The notes: generated by a model from the sequence alone, not told the origin. Counted from the stretch's first letter, positions 22,048 to 33,730 are shown. The stretch is DNA of 64,000 nt from Aralia elata (GCA_034770075.1 CM068385.1:75136272-75200271); one strand, 5' to 3'. Program-made: numbers and translations.

Positions 22048-22052
22048 TTACG

Positions 22053-22792
22053 TTCCACCATATCTAAGAAAATTGCCATCATACATCTCTGAAAAGTTGT
22101 CGGTGCATTACACAATTCAAACGACATCCTCCTAAAAGTAAAAGTACCATATGGACAAGTGAACGTAGTCTTTTCCTGATCCTCCGGAGCAATTGCAATC
22201 TGATTGGTTTTCGGTAATCCATGCAAACCCTCCACCCGGTCACTGTCCTTGTCGGTATCAACTCATTGTTTTCATTTGCTACTACAGTCATACCCCCTTT
22301 ATTTGGTACACATTGAACCGGACTCACCCAAGAACTGTCAGAAATGGGATATACAATCCCAGCATCCAACCATTTTAAGATCTCTTTCTTGACTACCTCT
22401 TTCATAATTGGATTGAGTCTCCTCTACTGTTCTACTGTAGGTTTGCTATCATCCTCCATCAAAATTTTGTGCATGCAGAATGATGGGCTTATTCCTTTGA
22501 TGTCAGCAATGGTCCATCCAATTGCAGTTTTGTACTCTCGAAGAACTCGCAACAACTTACTTTCCTGAAATTCGTTAAGTACAAAAGCAATAATAACAAG
22601 TAAAGTAGATGATTCACCCAAATAAGCATACCTGAGATGATTAGGTAATGGTTTGAGCTCAAATGAAGGAGGTATCTCAAGAGATGGTCTCACACGATCT
22701 GTAGAATTGTCTGCACATTCCAAAGATTCAAACGGGATCTTAAACTTGCTCCCCAGTGGTATTGTATCCAAAATCTGTAAGTATTCAATCAA
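22053..22792 (-). pseudogene. Reverse transcriptase N-terminal half of the Athila-like element, with internal deletion
   Basis: The minus strand reads VLREYKTAIGWTIADIKGISPS, a stop near 22,423, VKKEILKWLDAGIVYPISDSSWVSPVQ and GWRVCMDYRK, then jumps within a few bases (about 22,205) and in another frame to NQIAIAPEDQEKTTFTCPYGTFTFRRM and FLDMVERN. About 40 residues that relatives have after MDYRKLN, with the motif A Asp in FLDGYSGYN, are missing. The catalytic FMDD half is at 8.5 kb, beyond the chromovirus insertion. Without motif A this polymerase could not work. Confidence 0.88.
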
Positions 22793-22803
22793 TTCTGGAT
22801 CAT

Positions 22804-23847
22804 CTATATCAGACTCCCCAATAGTGTGGTCTCCAATGGATCATTATTCAAAACATTCAAAAGTTCATCATTCACAACCTGCTCAATCACATCCGCCTGA
22901 AAGCATTCTTCATCATCTGAAGGAAATTTCATAGCCTTAAATACATTGAATGTAACCTCTTGGTCTTGAACCCGCATAGTAAGCTCTCCCTTTTGCACAT
23001 CTATCAGAGTTCTCCCAGTGGCTAGAAAAGGTCTCCCAAGAATAATGGGAATATTTTTATCCTCCTCATAGTCTAAGATGATAAAATCAGCTAGAAAGAT
23101 GAACTTATCCATCTTTACAAGAATGTCCTCCACAATCCCCCTTGGATAAGTAACTGACTTGTCTGCAAGCTGAAGAGATATGTTTGTTGGCCTTGGTGGA
23201 GGAAGTCCCAACTGAGTGTATACTGATAAAAGAATGAGATTTATGCTAGCACCCAAATCACACAAACATTTGCTAAATGATAAGCTACCAATAGTGCACG
23301 ATATGGTGAAACTGCCTAGATCCTTCAACTTAGGAGGTAGTTTTCTTTGTAACACTGCACTACATTCCTCAGTTAAAGCCACTGTTTTAAAATCATCTAA
23401 TCTCTTCTTTCTAGACAGAATACCCTTTATGAATTTAGCATAGCTTGGCATCTGTTCTAAAGCCTCTACAAAAGGTATGTTAATCTGTAGCTTTTTAAAG
23501 ACCTCTAGGAATTTGGCAAACTGTTTGTCTAATTTCTGTTTTTGTAGTCTTTGAGGGAATGGAACTGGTGGAAACACTTTTGGTGTAGGAACAACATTGG
23601 CTTTATCAGTGGTATCTCTCTGTTCTGGTTTAGGTGGCATATTGCTGTCCTTTTCCTTAGAAAAATATGTAGAATTCAAGTCTGAAGAAGGGCATGAATG
23701 GGTTGACTCCTTTTGTACCTCAGGTGCCTGTAGGGTTTATTTTCCATTTCTAAGTGTTACTGCTTGACATTCCTCTTTCCCTTCTCTCCTTGGGTTAGTT
23801 TCTGTGTTACTAGGAAGAGATCCTTGAGGTCTATTTGACAACATATT
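22804..23847 (-). pseudogene. Gag C-terminal linker and aspartic protease of the Athila-like element
   Basis: From 23,847 the minus strand reads NMLSNRPQGSLPSNTE and CQAVTLRNGK, a stop near 23,740, then a long open stretch (22,804-23,679): FPQRLQKQKLDKQFAKFLEV, EALEQMPSYAKFIKGILS, PPKLKDLGSFTISCTIG, and the protease active site CDLGASINL, ILGRPFLATGRTLIDV and FKAMKFPSDDEECFQADVI. The DLG rather than DSG or DTG triad is usual for Athila. The frame meets MA of the Gag upstream part exactly across the solo LTR at 23,853-27,040. It lacks only the early stop fix to be a full protease, so it is the best-preserved piece of the host element. Confidence 0.9.
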
Positions 23848-23852
23848 GGCCA

Positions 23853-26800
23853 TGTGATATCCTGAATATTTATGCGATGCTAAATCAGGATATTAAATGT
23901 TTACGACGAGTATGATATGTGATGAGTGCGTTAAAGGATTAAAGAATATATAATACTCGAAGTGTTTCAAGTTTAAGTGAAGGTGATGAAATAAAACCTA
24001 CACTAAAGTGATGCGTTAAGTTATTCAATGATAATTGTGAAAGAGATTGAGTGAAAACTGAGTAAGGGAAGTTTCGTTGATTCCTAGGACGGAATCCTTA
24101 TAAGGAGGGAAGGATGTGACAACCCAGATTTTCAGAAATTATTAAATAAGAATTTAATAAATAAAATTTTTATTATGGGATGTTTTAGGTTTGAATATGT
24201 GTATATATATGTTTTTATAATTGTGAAATATGTGATTTGATGTGAAGAGAATTATATATTCGTGTGTTTGAGAAATGAGGTTTAATGGTAAATTAAACCA
24301 TTGATGATAGTAAATGAAATTGTTACGAAAAAGATATTAATTAAATGTTATTAAGTTAAAATTATATTATGAAATAATATATTTTAATTATTATGCCTTG
24401 TTAGCAAAAAAATTGTTATGGATTATATTTCATAATAATGTGAATAATTCACTTAATTAAAATGGTGAATTAATGTAAATATATATTTATTTTAATACAA
24501 TAAATATTTGATGAAATTATTTAGGTATGATGATATTGAGTAGTTGATGATAAATAATTTTATTGTTGGTGTGTATTTTTGTTACGCTAATAGAATGGTA
24601 ATATTCTAATTTAATTAAATAATTAAATTAGAGGATTAATGTTTTATTGAATAAAATGTTTGATTTAATAAAATTATAGTTTGGCTAAATTGAATTATAA
24701 TTTGGTCAGTAAAGTTTTAATTGAAATTATTAATAAGTTTAATTAGATTTATTAATATAATAAGTTTAATTAAAATTTCATAGGTGTGACATAATATCAT
24801 ATAGTAAGAAGGAATATTAAAATAAAGAGAAAAGAGGATTTTTGAGTTGATGCCAAACAAGCCCTTGTGGCCTTTGGTTTTCTTAACTGATGAAATTCCT
24901 AACACGTTCTTTTCATCAGTTAGTTTCATAAGGCTAAAAACAGAGAAAAGAGGAGAGAAAGAGAGAAATTGAGAAAGAAATTCTGAAAATCAAAGAAGGA
25001 GAGCAGGCAAGTAATTTTTATCATGTGTTTAGATAATCTCAAGAAGGAATCAAAGGTAAAAACCTAGCTTTAGGTTCTTAATTTTCTATTCCTTGAATTT
25101 TATTTAAAATGGATTTTGGTTTGATGGTTTGATGAGATGTTGGCTATATATGTTTATAAACATGTTTAATTGGTTATATAGTGTTTATATATGATTTTGG
25201 AGTTATTAATCCATGAAAAATATGTTTAAAGTAAAGAATTTGGTTTTTGGTTGAATATGTACATTTTGGCTTGTTTTAGAGTCAAAATTGATGGTTAATT
25301 CATGTGGTAATCTGTAAATTGATGATGAGTTGTTGTTATGCGTTAAAAAACGAAAACAACGGAAGTTGAACGGACCAAATTGGTTGAATAACGAATCTAT
25401 AATGATTGATTACGCTAAATTTGTCAAACTTTGTAAAATTAGTATGAATATGAGATTTAAGGCTCCAAATTGGTGGATTAATGTGAGTATGTACTTAGTA
25501 TGGTTAATTATATGTTTATAATTGTTTTAACCAAAGATTATAATATTTGGGTATGTCTAATTTGTTGATAAATGAAGAAATTGAGAAATTTTGGTCTGGA
25601 ATTGCACTGAATCGCAAACTGCAGGAACGGTCAGTCGAGTCTACCGCCCCGGCGGTAGAAATGAACTGAGTTCATCGCCCCGGTGGTATCGTCGCCCCAG
25701 CGACAAAAGTGAACTAGAATCCTCGCCCCGGCGGTAGCCTCGCCCCAGCGGTAACTTTGTAAAGGAAACCACCGCCCCGGCGGTGGAACAGGAATTAAAA
25801 AAAAATATATTTCTTTTTCTTTGTGGCTATGCTATGTTACCATATGCATGTTCAAAGTTTGGATTAATGTATTTAACGAATGCTAAGATCTTGTGATGAA
25901 CGTTAGAATATACCCATTTATTTTCAGATGACAATTAGAATATTAAAATGAGATTGGATGTGAGTGAATCATGAAGTGTTGTAGCAAGCCAAAAATTAGC
26001 TTAAGTAGTGTTAATAAACATTATACGTCTAATGTAACGAAGAGTTTAAGATTTAATTAATGTTAAGTGTCGATTAAAGTGAGACGCAATAAAACGAAGG
26101 TTTATAAGGAGAACTTAATTTTTAAGTTGAGAATTGTATAGAGAATAAAAAAATGAAGGATTATGAAATGTAGAGTAGAGTAATACTAAGTATTGCTATG
26201 TGACTAATAAATGTTGTGCATGATTATATGTCGTGTAGGATGCGTGAAATGCAGATAAGTATAAGCTGATTATGGTAATTGGTAATCTACGAATCAGGCA
26301 AGTCTTTCAGTTCCTAATTGCTATGTGAACTTGATGTTAAATTGTGTAAATTTATTTGAAATCACTTGATAAATTGCATGTATTGTCAGTATGAAATGTT
26401 ATAGTCAACTTATGACTATTGATTGAATGGAGAATGTTGGTTGAGTAAGGAACTCAATCTTTATACTTGTTACGTGAATTATCGAATGTATGTTAAACTA
26501 GTATAATGATTATGAGATGTATATTGAGCATGTTATTATGTGCTACGTGATGCATGCAAACTGTTAGATATGCTGAGCTGTCGAGCTCATTCTTGCAAAT
26601 AACCATTTTTGCAGGTTATGGATCCAAGATAACGTTATGTGCTGCTTGAAAAGCATAGATCAGAGTGAAGCATGGAGATTAAATAATTTTAGTTGATGTG
26701 GTTATGTACTTGATGATTTAAAATGTGTAATTTACAATAAGTTGTAAGATTTTATTGTTTTGATGTGAAGTTATAATATCCTACATGTAAGAATAACGAA

Positions 26801-27040
26801 TTGAAATGTAAGGTTTTGTTTCGAAATAATGATGAAGTGAATCATGGAATGAATATGATTCTAGAAGTGTAATGCTAAAGGTTATGATTCAGGGAAAGAT
26901 GAGAAAGAAAACTGAAAAGTTTAAAATTATTCCGCATTTTGTTAAGTTTAATTTTGAATAAAGTTGTAAAGTCAGAATGAGGATGTATTGTTAACGACCG
27001 ATGTGGAGAGTTGGATTGTTCAGAATTTGGGGTCGTTACA
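23853..27040 (+). mobile_element. Solo chromoviral LTR, long form
   Basis: Begins TGTGATATCC, ends GGGGTCGTTACA, and is flanked by GGCCA (23,848-23,852 and 27,041-27,045). Removing it rejoins the Gag reading GQMA-NMLSN without loss. At 24,080-24,124 it contains a purine tract AAGGAGGGAAGGA followed by a second LTR-like start TGTGACAACCCAG, which is the actual 5' LTR end of the related element at 34,958-43,293. It carries the CGCC-CC-GGCG dyad cluster at 25,640-25,786 and the stem-loop TGAGCT-GTCG-AGCTCA at 26,574-26,589. No coding sequence is seen. Confidence 0.85.
25640..25786. repeat. Dyad cluster with CGCC-CC-GGCG cores
   Basis: Six words. The first is TCTACCGCC-CC-GGCGGTAGA (25,640-25,659); the last is CCACCGCC-CC-GGCGGTGG. 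Those between are partly decayed, such as TCGCCCCAGCGA. Spacers are AT-richer, with TGAACT and GTTCAT words. Confidence 0.9.
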
Positions 27041-27045
27041 GGCCA

Positions 27046-27905
27046 TTTGCCCAACTTGATTTTCCAAATTTTTGATTGCCACTGCTTGGCTTTTTAACAT
27101 CACATCATTGTTGGCCATGTATTTCATCATGAACTCTTCTAAGTCTGACTTTCTTTCTGGTTGTGAAGTTTGTGCTGCATGATGTTGTTGTTGATTTTGG
27201 AACCCCGGAGATAGTGTGGTCTTGGAGCTTGTTAATGGTTTTGATTGTTGCTCCATGAAAAATTGGGGTGATTTCTATTTCCAACATTATAGGTGTTTTG
27301 GTATGGATTTGGTGGTCTCTGGTAGCTACCCACAAACTGAACTGCCTCATGATTAATAGGACAATGGTCGGTGGCATGTGTCCCCGCACATAGCTCACAA
27401 ACAAAGGCTACCTGCTACACTTTTGAATCAACCATGGAATCAATCTTCTTTGACATAGATGCCATCTGAGCTGCTAAAGTCGTGATGGCATCCACTTCTA
27501 ATACCCCGGCCACTTTCTGTTGATTCATTCTAGAAGTTGGCCATTGGTAGTTATTTGCAGCCATGGTTTCTAACAAATCATATGCCTCTCCATAATTCTT
27601 GGCCATGAATGATCCTCCCGCAGTTGCATTAATGCAAGTCCGAGTGTGAGATCCCAACCCATTGTAAAAGGTATTTAATTGCATCCATTGAGGTAATGCA
27701 TCGTGAGGGCATCTTCGAAGTAATTCTTTGTATCTCTCCCATGCCTCATACAATGATTCTCTATGATGTTGTTCAAAGGTTGCAATATCATTTCTCAACT
27801 TAGCAGACTTTGCAAGAGGGAAGAATTTTGCCTAAAATTTCTGTGCTAAGTCTACCCATGTAGTAATGGAACCTGGCGGTAATGAGTGAAGCCAACTCTT
27901 AGTTT
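27046..27905 (-). pseudogene. Gag, middle and C-terminal part, of the Athila-like element
   Basis: The minus strand reads WLHSLPPGSITTWVDLAQKF, a stop, KFFPLAKSAKLRNDIATFEQ, then an open stretch (27,415-27,798) with YEAWERYKELLRRCPHDALP and ANNYQWPTSRMNQQKVAGV. A zinc knuckle CELCAGTHATDHC follows, then a frame change and LENQVGQMA at the edge. This is the standard capsid to nucleocapsid order. The right end near 27,905 abuts a different element; the Gag N-terminus at 33.5 kb shows that about 150 residues between have been lost. The YQWP segment is the part reused by the two non-autonomous elements. Confidence 0.88.
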
Positions 27906-27907
27906 GA

Positions 27908-28204
27908 CTATTTAACACCCTTTCCATTTCCAATAACTTTTCCAAACATAACACCTTTATTCCTTAGATTCTGCACTTCCGTTGATGCCTGATCAGCTCC
28001 AACTTCAGTGTCCGAATCACTATCTGTTAGCACCACCATTTCTAGTTCTGGTTCTATGTTTTCCAAGATGATCACTTCATCTAGGTTGCTTTCAAGGTGA
28101 GCCTTAATTTCAGCTATTCGCTTAGATATTGGCTCAGGCGGAGTGATTTGCTCCTTATTCACGACATGAGAGTCTCCTAATCCTTTCTTACCTGACAGAT
28201 ACAC
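27908..28204 (-). CDS. Unrecognised leader reading frame of the chromoviral fragment
   Basis: Ninety-eight codons open to a TAG at 27,908. The visible start is a GTG, so the true start may be upstream or in another exon. It reads SGKKGLGDSH, then PPEPISKRIAEIKAHLESN, an acidic middle (EVIILENIEPELEMVVLTDSD, DSDTE) and a basic tail GKVIGNGKGVK. The position after the primer site suggests a pre-gag frame or the Gag N-terminus. I know no matching domain. The last codons may already belong to the junction with Athila Gag. Confidence 0.35.
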   Translation of the reverse strand: MYLSGKKGLGDSHVVNKEQITPPEPISKRIAEIKAHLESNLDEVIILENIEPELEMVVLTDSDSDTEVGADQASTEVQNLRNKGVMFGKVIGNGKGVK

Positions 28205-28400
28205 AAATTATCTTGATTAGTACATAATATATACACATAGCAAACAATAGTTTATATAAGTTACTTTTATTTCGTTTTACGATGAATTTCCTTAATTCAT
28301 CTCCTTTAAACTCTATTTGAGTTATTTTCTTTTTCAATGCTTCTATCTAGCTTAAGGTTATAGCCTAAGGTAATCCCCCACCTAAGGTTTCTAACCTATA

Positions 28401-28412
28401 GCTCTGATACCA
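28401..28412 (-). other. Primer binding site, tRNA-iMet
   Basis: Minus strand TGGTATCAGAGC, three bases from the LTR end, as in the chromovirus at 12,485. Confidence 0.85.
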
Positions 28413-28629
28413 CGCTGTGGTGCCCCCAAACTCGGGTACTTGAAACCCGTATTTGGTGCATCACGATACCATTTCTTCGAGCTGTTTAATATATTACAAA
28501 CTTAATATTTATATTAGAGTTGTCTATTCCCAGGTATGGCAACCTTTAATTACATTCTTTAGATGTTACATAATATATATGATCACAATACAAAAGACTG
28601 ATTATTACAGATAACACCATACAACTTAT

Positions 28630-28690
28630 TCCTTCAGCTTTCCCTTTTTCCCTTGTCCTTGTCAGAGCCTTCTGGTCGATCACACTTAGC
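28630..28690 (-). CDS. Short conserved LTR frame (AKCDRPEGSDKDKGKRES)
   Basis: Minus strand, after GTTTTCAG; an in-frame ATG gives MFS before AKC. It is the counterpart of the frame at 12,182. Function is unknown. Confidence 0.4.
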
Positions 28691-30611
28691 TGAAAACATT
28701 TAAGTCAAAGCAAGAATGAGCATTCAATTGCTCAGCAAGTAATAACAATTATAATAATACGCTGAAGAAGTAAATGTTTTCTTTGAGGACTACTTCTACC
28801 ACGAATCAATAGTGGTGAAGTCATTTGAAACTATTCTTAACAACATATCAAATCATTTTAAGATTTCTTTGAAATAACTGAACAATAAGTCATTTCAAGT
28901 AACAAGAATTTTCTTGAATTTCATGCTGAATAATACATCAATAATGAAAGAGTTAAAATTCTTTCGAAGATTTAATAATATTTAATTGATTATGAAGGAT
29001 TAGCAATTCTGCGATAATATTCAATACATAGGGTTATTCCCAGATTTCATGCTGAGTGATCACAAATGGATCAAGAACTGCTAGAGGAATCATCAGTTAT
29101 TATTATTACTGACTACCTCAAGAGTAAAAGTTAGCTATAAAAACTTATCTTTACTCTTCTGCAAGTACGTAAGGGGATCAACCTCATTGTACCCGAGATT
29201 ATGCATAATTCTCAAACATAGCGCGCGGTCGGGCTACTGACAATAAAGTTTTTCCTGATTTATTTTTCAGGGTTGGTCATCTCAGTCTTACATCATGAGT
29301 CTGCACCACATCAATATGGTTTGGATTGCTTTTAAAGAATTACTTTGAGTTCAACATATTATAACAATTTTGATCTAGCCGAATCAAATGGCATATATCT
29401 TTAATAACGAATTAGTTCTAATAGTAGAACGTTTCATGCGATATCAATTTAATATTAGTCTAGCCGAAAACAATTAGCTGAGACATAGCTAATAGAAAGT
29501 TCATAAATAAAGAACTCTAATTACTGTTCAACAATACTTTTCGAATTAGGTCTAGCTGGTCAAATAGCTTAGACAATCTTTAGACTAGGTATACATACCG
29601 AAATTTAATAGTATGTATCAGAACTTGTCAACAAATTTCGAATTCAAGGGTAATTGATAATGTACAATAGTTCATACAAGTGGGGACACTTGCATAACCG
29701 AACTAAGAATGCAAATTTTCAATATGAGTTATAACAATTCAGTAATGAGATACTTTTAACAATGAACGAATCGAAGAAAATTCAAATTTATAATAATTAA
29801 TTTGTACAAATGAGGACACTTGCATAAAGAATAGAATAATTTTGATTATAAATGCATCACATGAGACAATATCGAGATATTTGAAATCAATAGATAGCTT
29901 GAATAAAGTTTAAGAATACTTGCATAACATATGGATCCATTGCATAAAGTAAATACAAGGGTTACGATAATTGCATAAACGAATAACAAAGATCATTATG
30001 GATATGAATAATTAACAATAATTATTCACGAGCATGCTTTGAAATTGATAACTCGTGTTGAGTTAGGAACTAGCATAACATATACCTGTTTGCACAAAAT
30101 AAAAGTAGTGCATAAGGTTTAGATACTTGCCTTGGTCGTTAACTACTGCTACGCAATTTAATATGACTTCTTTTGAAAGACCTATCAGTCATAAGATTGA
30201 GCTCTCAATTAACGAATCATATTATATCTTATAATATCACTTCTTTATAAGTAAATTATCTAACATTTAACCACATAATCAAATATTAGATAACACATTA
30301 ACACCATACACATTCAATTCTAAAGTTAGCACACATCGAGTCTTTAACAGTGTTCAATATAGTATGCTGAGTGGTTTCCCACAAACAACCAACAAACTAG
30401 TTTCTGTCTCGTTTACACTGTTTTCACAGTGAGTTAGATCGGGTGTTAGTTCGTACATACCTCCGCTCCCTGAAGGAATTGTTTAGCCCAGATACTATAC
30501 CTTGACTATTAAAGAGTACGACTGTACCACTACTTTATCATATACCTTATGAATTAACATTAAGTCTTTCATTATATAGGTCTTTATTTATGGTCCCGTA
30601 GGTTAAGTACC

Positions 30612-30857
30612 CAATCCAGCAAACTAGATTCCAAATTCAGCAAACTAGATGGCAATCTAGCAAACTGAATTCTAATCTAGCAAACTGGATTCCAACTTGG
30701 ATTACAATCCAGCACACTGGATTCAAACTATTTTATAATCCAGCACCCTGGATTCACACTATTCAATTTAGCTAACTATTTTTGCAATCCAATAACCTGG
30801 ATTCAAAATAATGTACAATACAGCAAACTAGATTCACTAATTCAGCAAACTGGATTC
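30612..30857. repeat. AT-richer dyad array, AATCCAG-nnnn-CTGGATT
   Basis: About nine words. Arms are perfect at 30,706-30,723 and 30,737-30,754 (loops CACA and CACC); others carry one mismatch. Loops are mostly CAAA. It has the architecture of the GC-rich clusters but another sequence. Confidence 0.85.
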
Positions 30858-31257
30858 AAACTGTTTTCCATTTTATTAAATAATTCATTTAATCGTTCTA
30901 AAATGCCATAAATATTATACTTTCTCACCAATGACCAAAACCCTTATCAAAAATCTGTATAGACCATATTTAGGGTTCTCAAGTCATAAAATCCCATTTT
31001 CCAAATTTTCAACTTCATAATTAATTAAATTCATTTATACATAACTTCATCATTTACATGAAAACTAGCAAACCATCTTCAAAATCATTTCTTTTCTGGA
31101 AATAGGCTATATATAGTCCCCTTATGAAAATATATTTTTTCCGAAATTTTAAAAATCCATTTACTATATTTAAATAGTCCAAAATAGCCAAATCTTGCTA
31201 CATTTTTCATAAATCAAACTTTCATCTAAACATTCTGAAATTTTCATGGTATGTTCC

Positions 31258-31260
<3 letters not shown>

Positions 31261-31296
<36 letters not shown>
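31261..31296. repeat. (TA)n microsatellite
   Basis: Uninterrupted TA dinucleotides inside the 5.1-kb LTR. Confidence 0.95.
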
Positions 31297-31297
<1 letters not shown>

Positions 31298-33524
31298 TTC
31301 CAGTAATTATTTCATAATTTTTAGAATTAAGCACAAAGGGTTATTCAAGAATACGTTTGCCAGTGGTCCCTCAGGATAAACTCCATAACTTTAATTCTAC
31401 ATGGTCAAAAATCTTTAAATTTTTACAGGACTCACATAACTTCCTATATTATCACCCCAAAGTTTCCTAGAATTTTTAGAGCACAAAAAATTGACAAAAC
31501 TGCCCTTGGATATGAATAGTCAGCGGGCTTTATTCCAGTTTTAAAAAAAATGTGGACTGTTTGTACCAAAACAGTCCATACGAATTTTGTACTAATTATT
31601 TTTGAGTTATACTACTTGAATTTAGTAGTTAACTTATATATCTAGCACTACGATATGACGGATCGCAAAAAGAGTTTACGGATCTCAAATTATAAACTTA
31701 CAAAGTGACCAAAAGTTAGGGTTTTCTAGTTTTATTTTAAAACATAGTTTTGTTTCTTTTCTTTTCTTAACCAACCAAACACATCAATATACAAGTTGAG
31801 CACAACCAAGTATAAAATATCATCTATCATACAGCTTAAGGGTTTTAGACCTTAAGATCACAACTTTATACCATCAAAAATCAAATCAAACAAAAAGAAA
31901 TAAACTAGGGTTTTTGGTATACCTTTTTGTATGCCATCCTTCTCCTTCCTTATTTCTTCCTAGGCTTGCTATGAAACTTGAAACTTTGTACAAAATGACC
32001 TCCCTTGCCGTGAGCCCCTCTGCTTTTCTCTCTCAAAAATATTAGTTAGAAAGAAGAATGGATGAAAGAGAAAGAGTAGATTTTAATTTTCTCTCTATCT
32101 CTCCAAGTTAGGAAAAGAAAATGAGCAAAATAACTAGCTTTTGTTTTATAAAAACTAATACTTACAATATCTATAGATATAAAAATTATATCTATATATT
32201 TGACCATCATTTGCAAGCATACTTTCTTACACATTTTTGACAACTTAATGATGTGCCATCATTTCTTTTTGTACTTCATTTTTCATGCTTTACAAGCAAA
32301 CTCCCATAAATCAACACCTCATCTCTTTTTGGTACATAGGTGGCCGGCTGCCCACTTCATTCTTTGCCCCTCCTTTGGTCTTCTTTTATTGTTTTATTAA
32401 ATTAATTAAGTTGGTTAGGATTTCCCCCTAATTGGGCTAACAATTGGACTTTGTTTTAATTCTTTTTGGGCTCACTTTTAATAAGTTTGGGCGACTAGTT
32501 TTTCTAAGTTATTAATCCCATGCTTGGTTACTAATTTAATAAGTGTTGGGCTAATTTAATTAGTCCACACATTAATTATTCAAGTCCATGATTAATTAAA
32601 TGAGTGAGCTTGGTTAATAAATTAATTTGGCTAGTCCATTAGTTTTCCTTACTAATTGGACTATTAAAATTAATCATTCATATATATCACATAATAAATT
32701 TATTCACTTACTATATTCACTTTAATTAAATAATTAATTAACTTACTATCTTATCAATTGTTTAATATTAATATTCTTAGGTTAGTCCACTAATTTAAAT
32801 AACTATTAGTGGGCTCTATTTTAACTAAGGATTAGTCACATACATTATTCACATAAGTCATAACATATTTATCATCATTGATAAATAATTATTATACCCA
32901 TTGAATCACATATAGTACATATATACATTCAAATATAATCAATATATACTTATATTTAGTATTCAAATTTCCTTAAGAAAATAAATTCTTATTATTCATA
33001 ATACACATACATCCATTTTAAATACAATTATAACAATAATTGTATTAATCATTAAAATCCATAATCATAGATCAAATTAGGTTTTGATCATCCATTTATC
33101 TTTGTCTCATTTACCATACTTAGTCAATTTAAAATAAATTGACTAGTCTTACAAATTCATATCATAAAGAAATAATCATAGTAATAATAATAATATTAAT
33201 AATTATTTCGTAAAATACACATTTATCCTTTAAATAATATAGTAATCATATTTTTGTAAATAATCATATATCTTTAATATAAAAATTAATTTATTAACAG
33301 AATATAATTTATAATTGACAACTATTTCTTTAATAAGAAATTTACTTGAAACCATATATGAAATAAATATATATGTACATATTACATATTCATATTCCTT
33401 TCCTTGCACACGTTCCCATACTTGCTTTAATATATAATAAAAATAATTTTATTATATATAAAAAAAATTCATACGTAAAATTTCTTATTTTAATATATCG
33501 AAAATCTTGGGTTATTACATTACA

Positions 33525-33730
33525 GCTATTGTTGGCCTTGTGATACTAGATTGCAAATCATTTATCCGCGACGTTGCATAGTCTCTCAATGCTTTATTCT
33601 CCTCTGCTGCCATAGTCTCTTGATTGTTATGACCCCTAACTCTTTCTCTTCTTAGTCTTCGAATATTTCTCTCGATCTCGGGATCGTAAGGAAATAACTC
33701 TAGAATGTGTGCTCGGCGCGTACAAATCAA
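33525..33730 (-). pseudogene. Gag N-terminus of the Athila-like element
   Basis: The minus strand starts at an ATG (MICTRRAHILELFPYDPEIE), continues RNIRRLRRERVRG and ENKALRDYATSRINDLQSSITRPTI, and is then cut by the LTR end at 33,519. The DPEIE and LRDYA...ITRPTI motifs are the usual Gag start in Athila and relatives. The following residues up to WLHSLPPGS at 27.9 kb are missing. Confidence 0.8.

Larger units (their letters stand above)
27906..33519 (-). mobile_element. One-sided chromoviral fragment: 5.1-kb 5' LTR, primer site and leader
   Basis: On the minus strand an LTR from 33,519 (TGTAATAACCC) to 28,416 (GGGGGCACCACA) is followed by a tRNA-iMet primer site at 28,401-28,412 and a leader with a short frame ending at 27,908. 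The sequence then passes directly into Athila Gag. No 3' part or 3' LTR is present, and about 450 bp of gag is missing at the site, so the insertion was followed or accompanied by a deletion. Only the outer end at 33,519 is a true LTR terminus; the possible TSD TTACA (33,520-33,524) cannot be tested. Confidence 0.7.
28416..33519 (-). repeat. 5' LTR of the chromoviral fragment (5.1 kb)
   Basis: Ends as given for the element. It includes the stem-loop TGAGCA/TGCTCA at 28,717-28,734, the KDKGK frame (minus strand from about 28,690), an AT-rich dyad array at 30,612-30,857, a (TA)n run at 31,261-31,296 and a 10-bp-arm hairpin at 31,553-31,578. A 200-bp segment at 30,330-30,560 is similar to 40,370-40,570, which is internal in another element, so this LTR may be composite. 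Confidence 0.65.
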
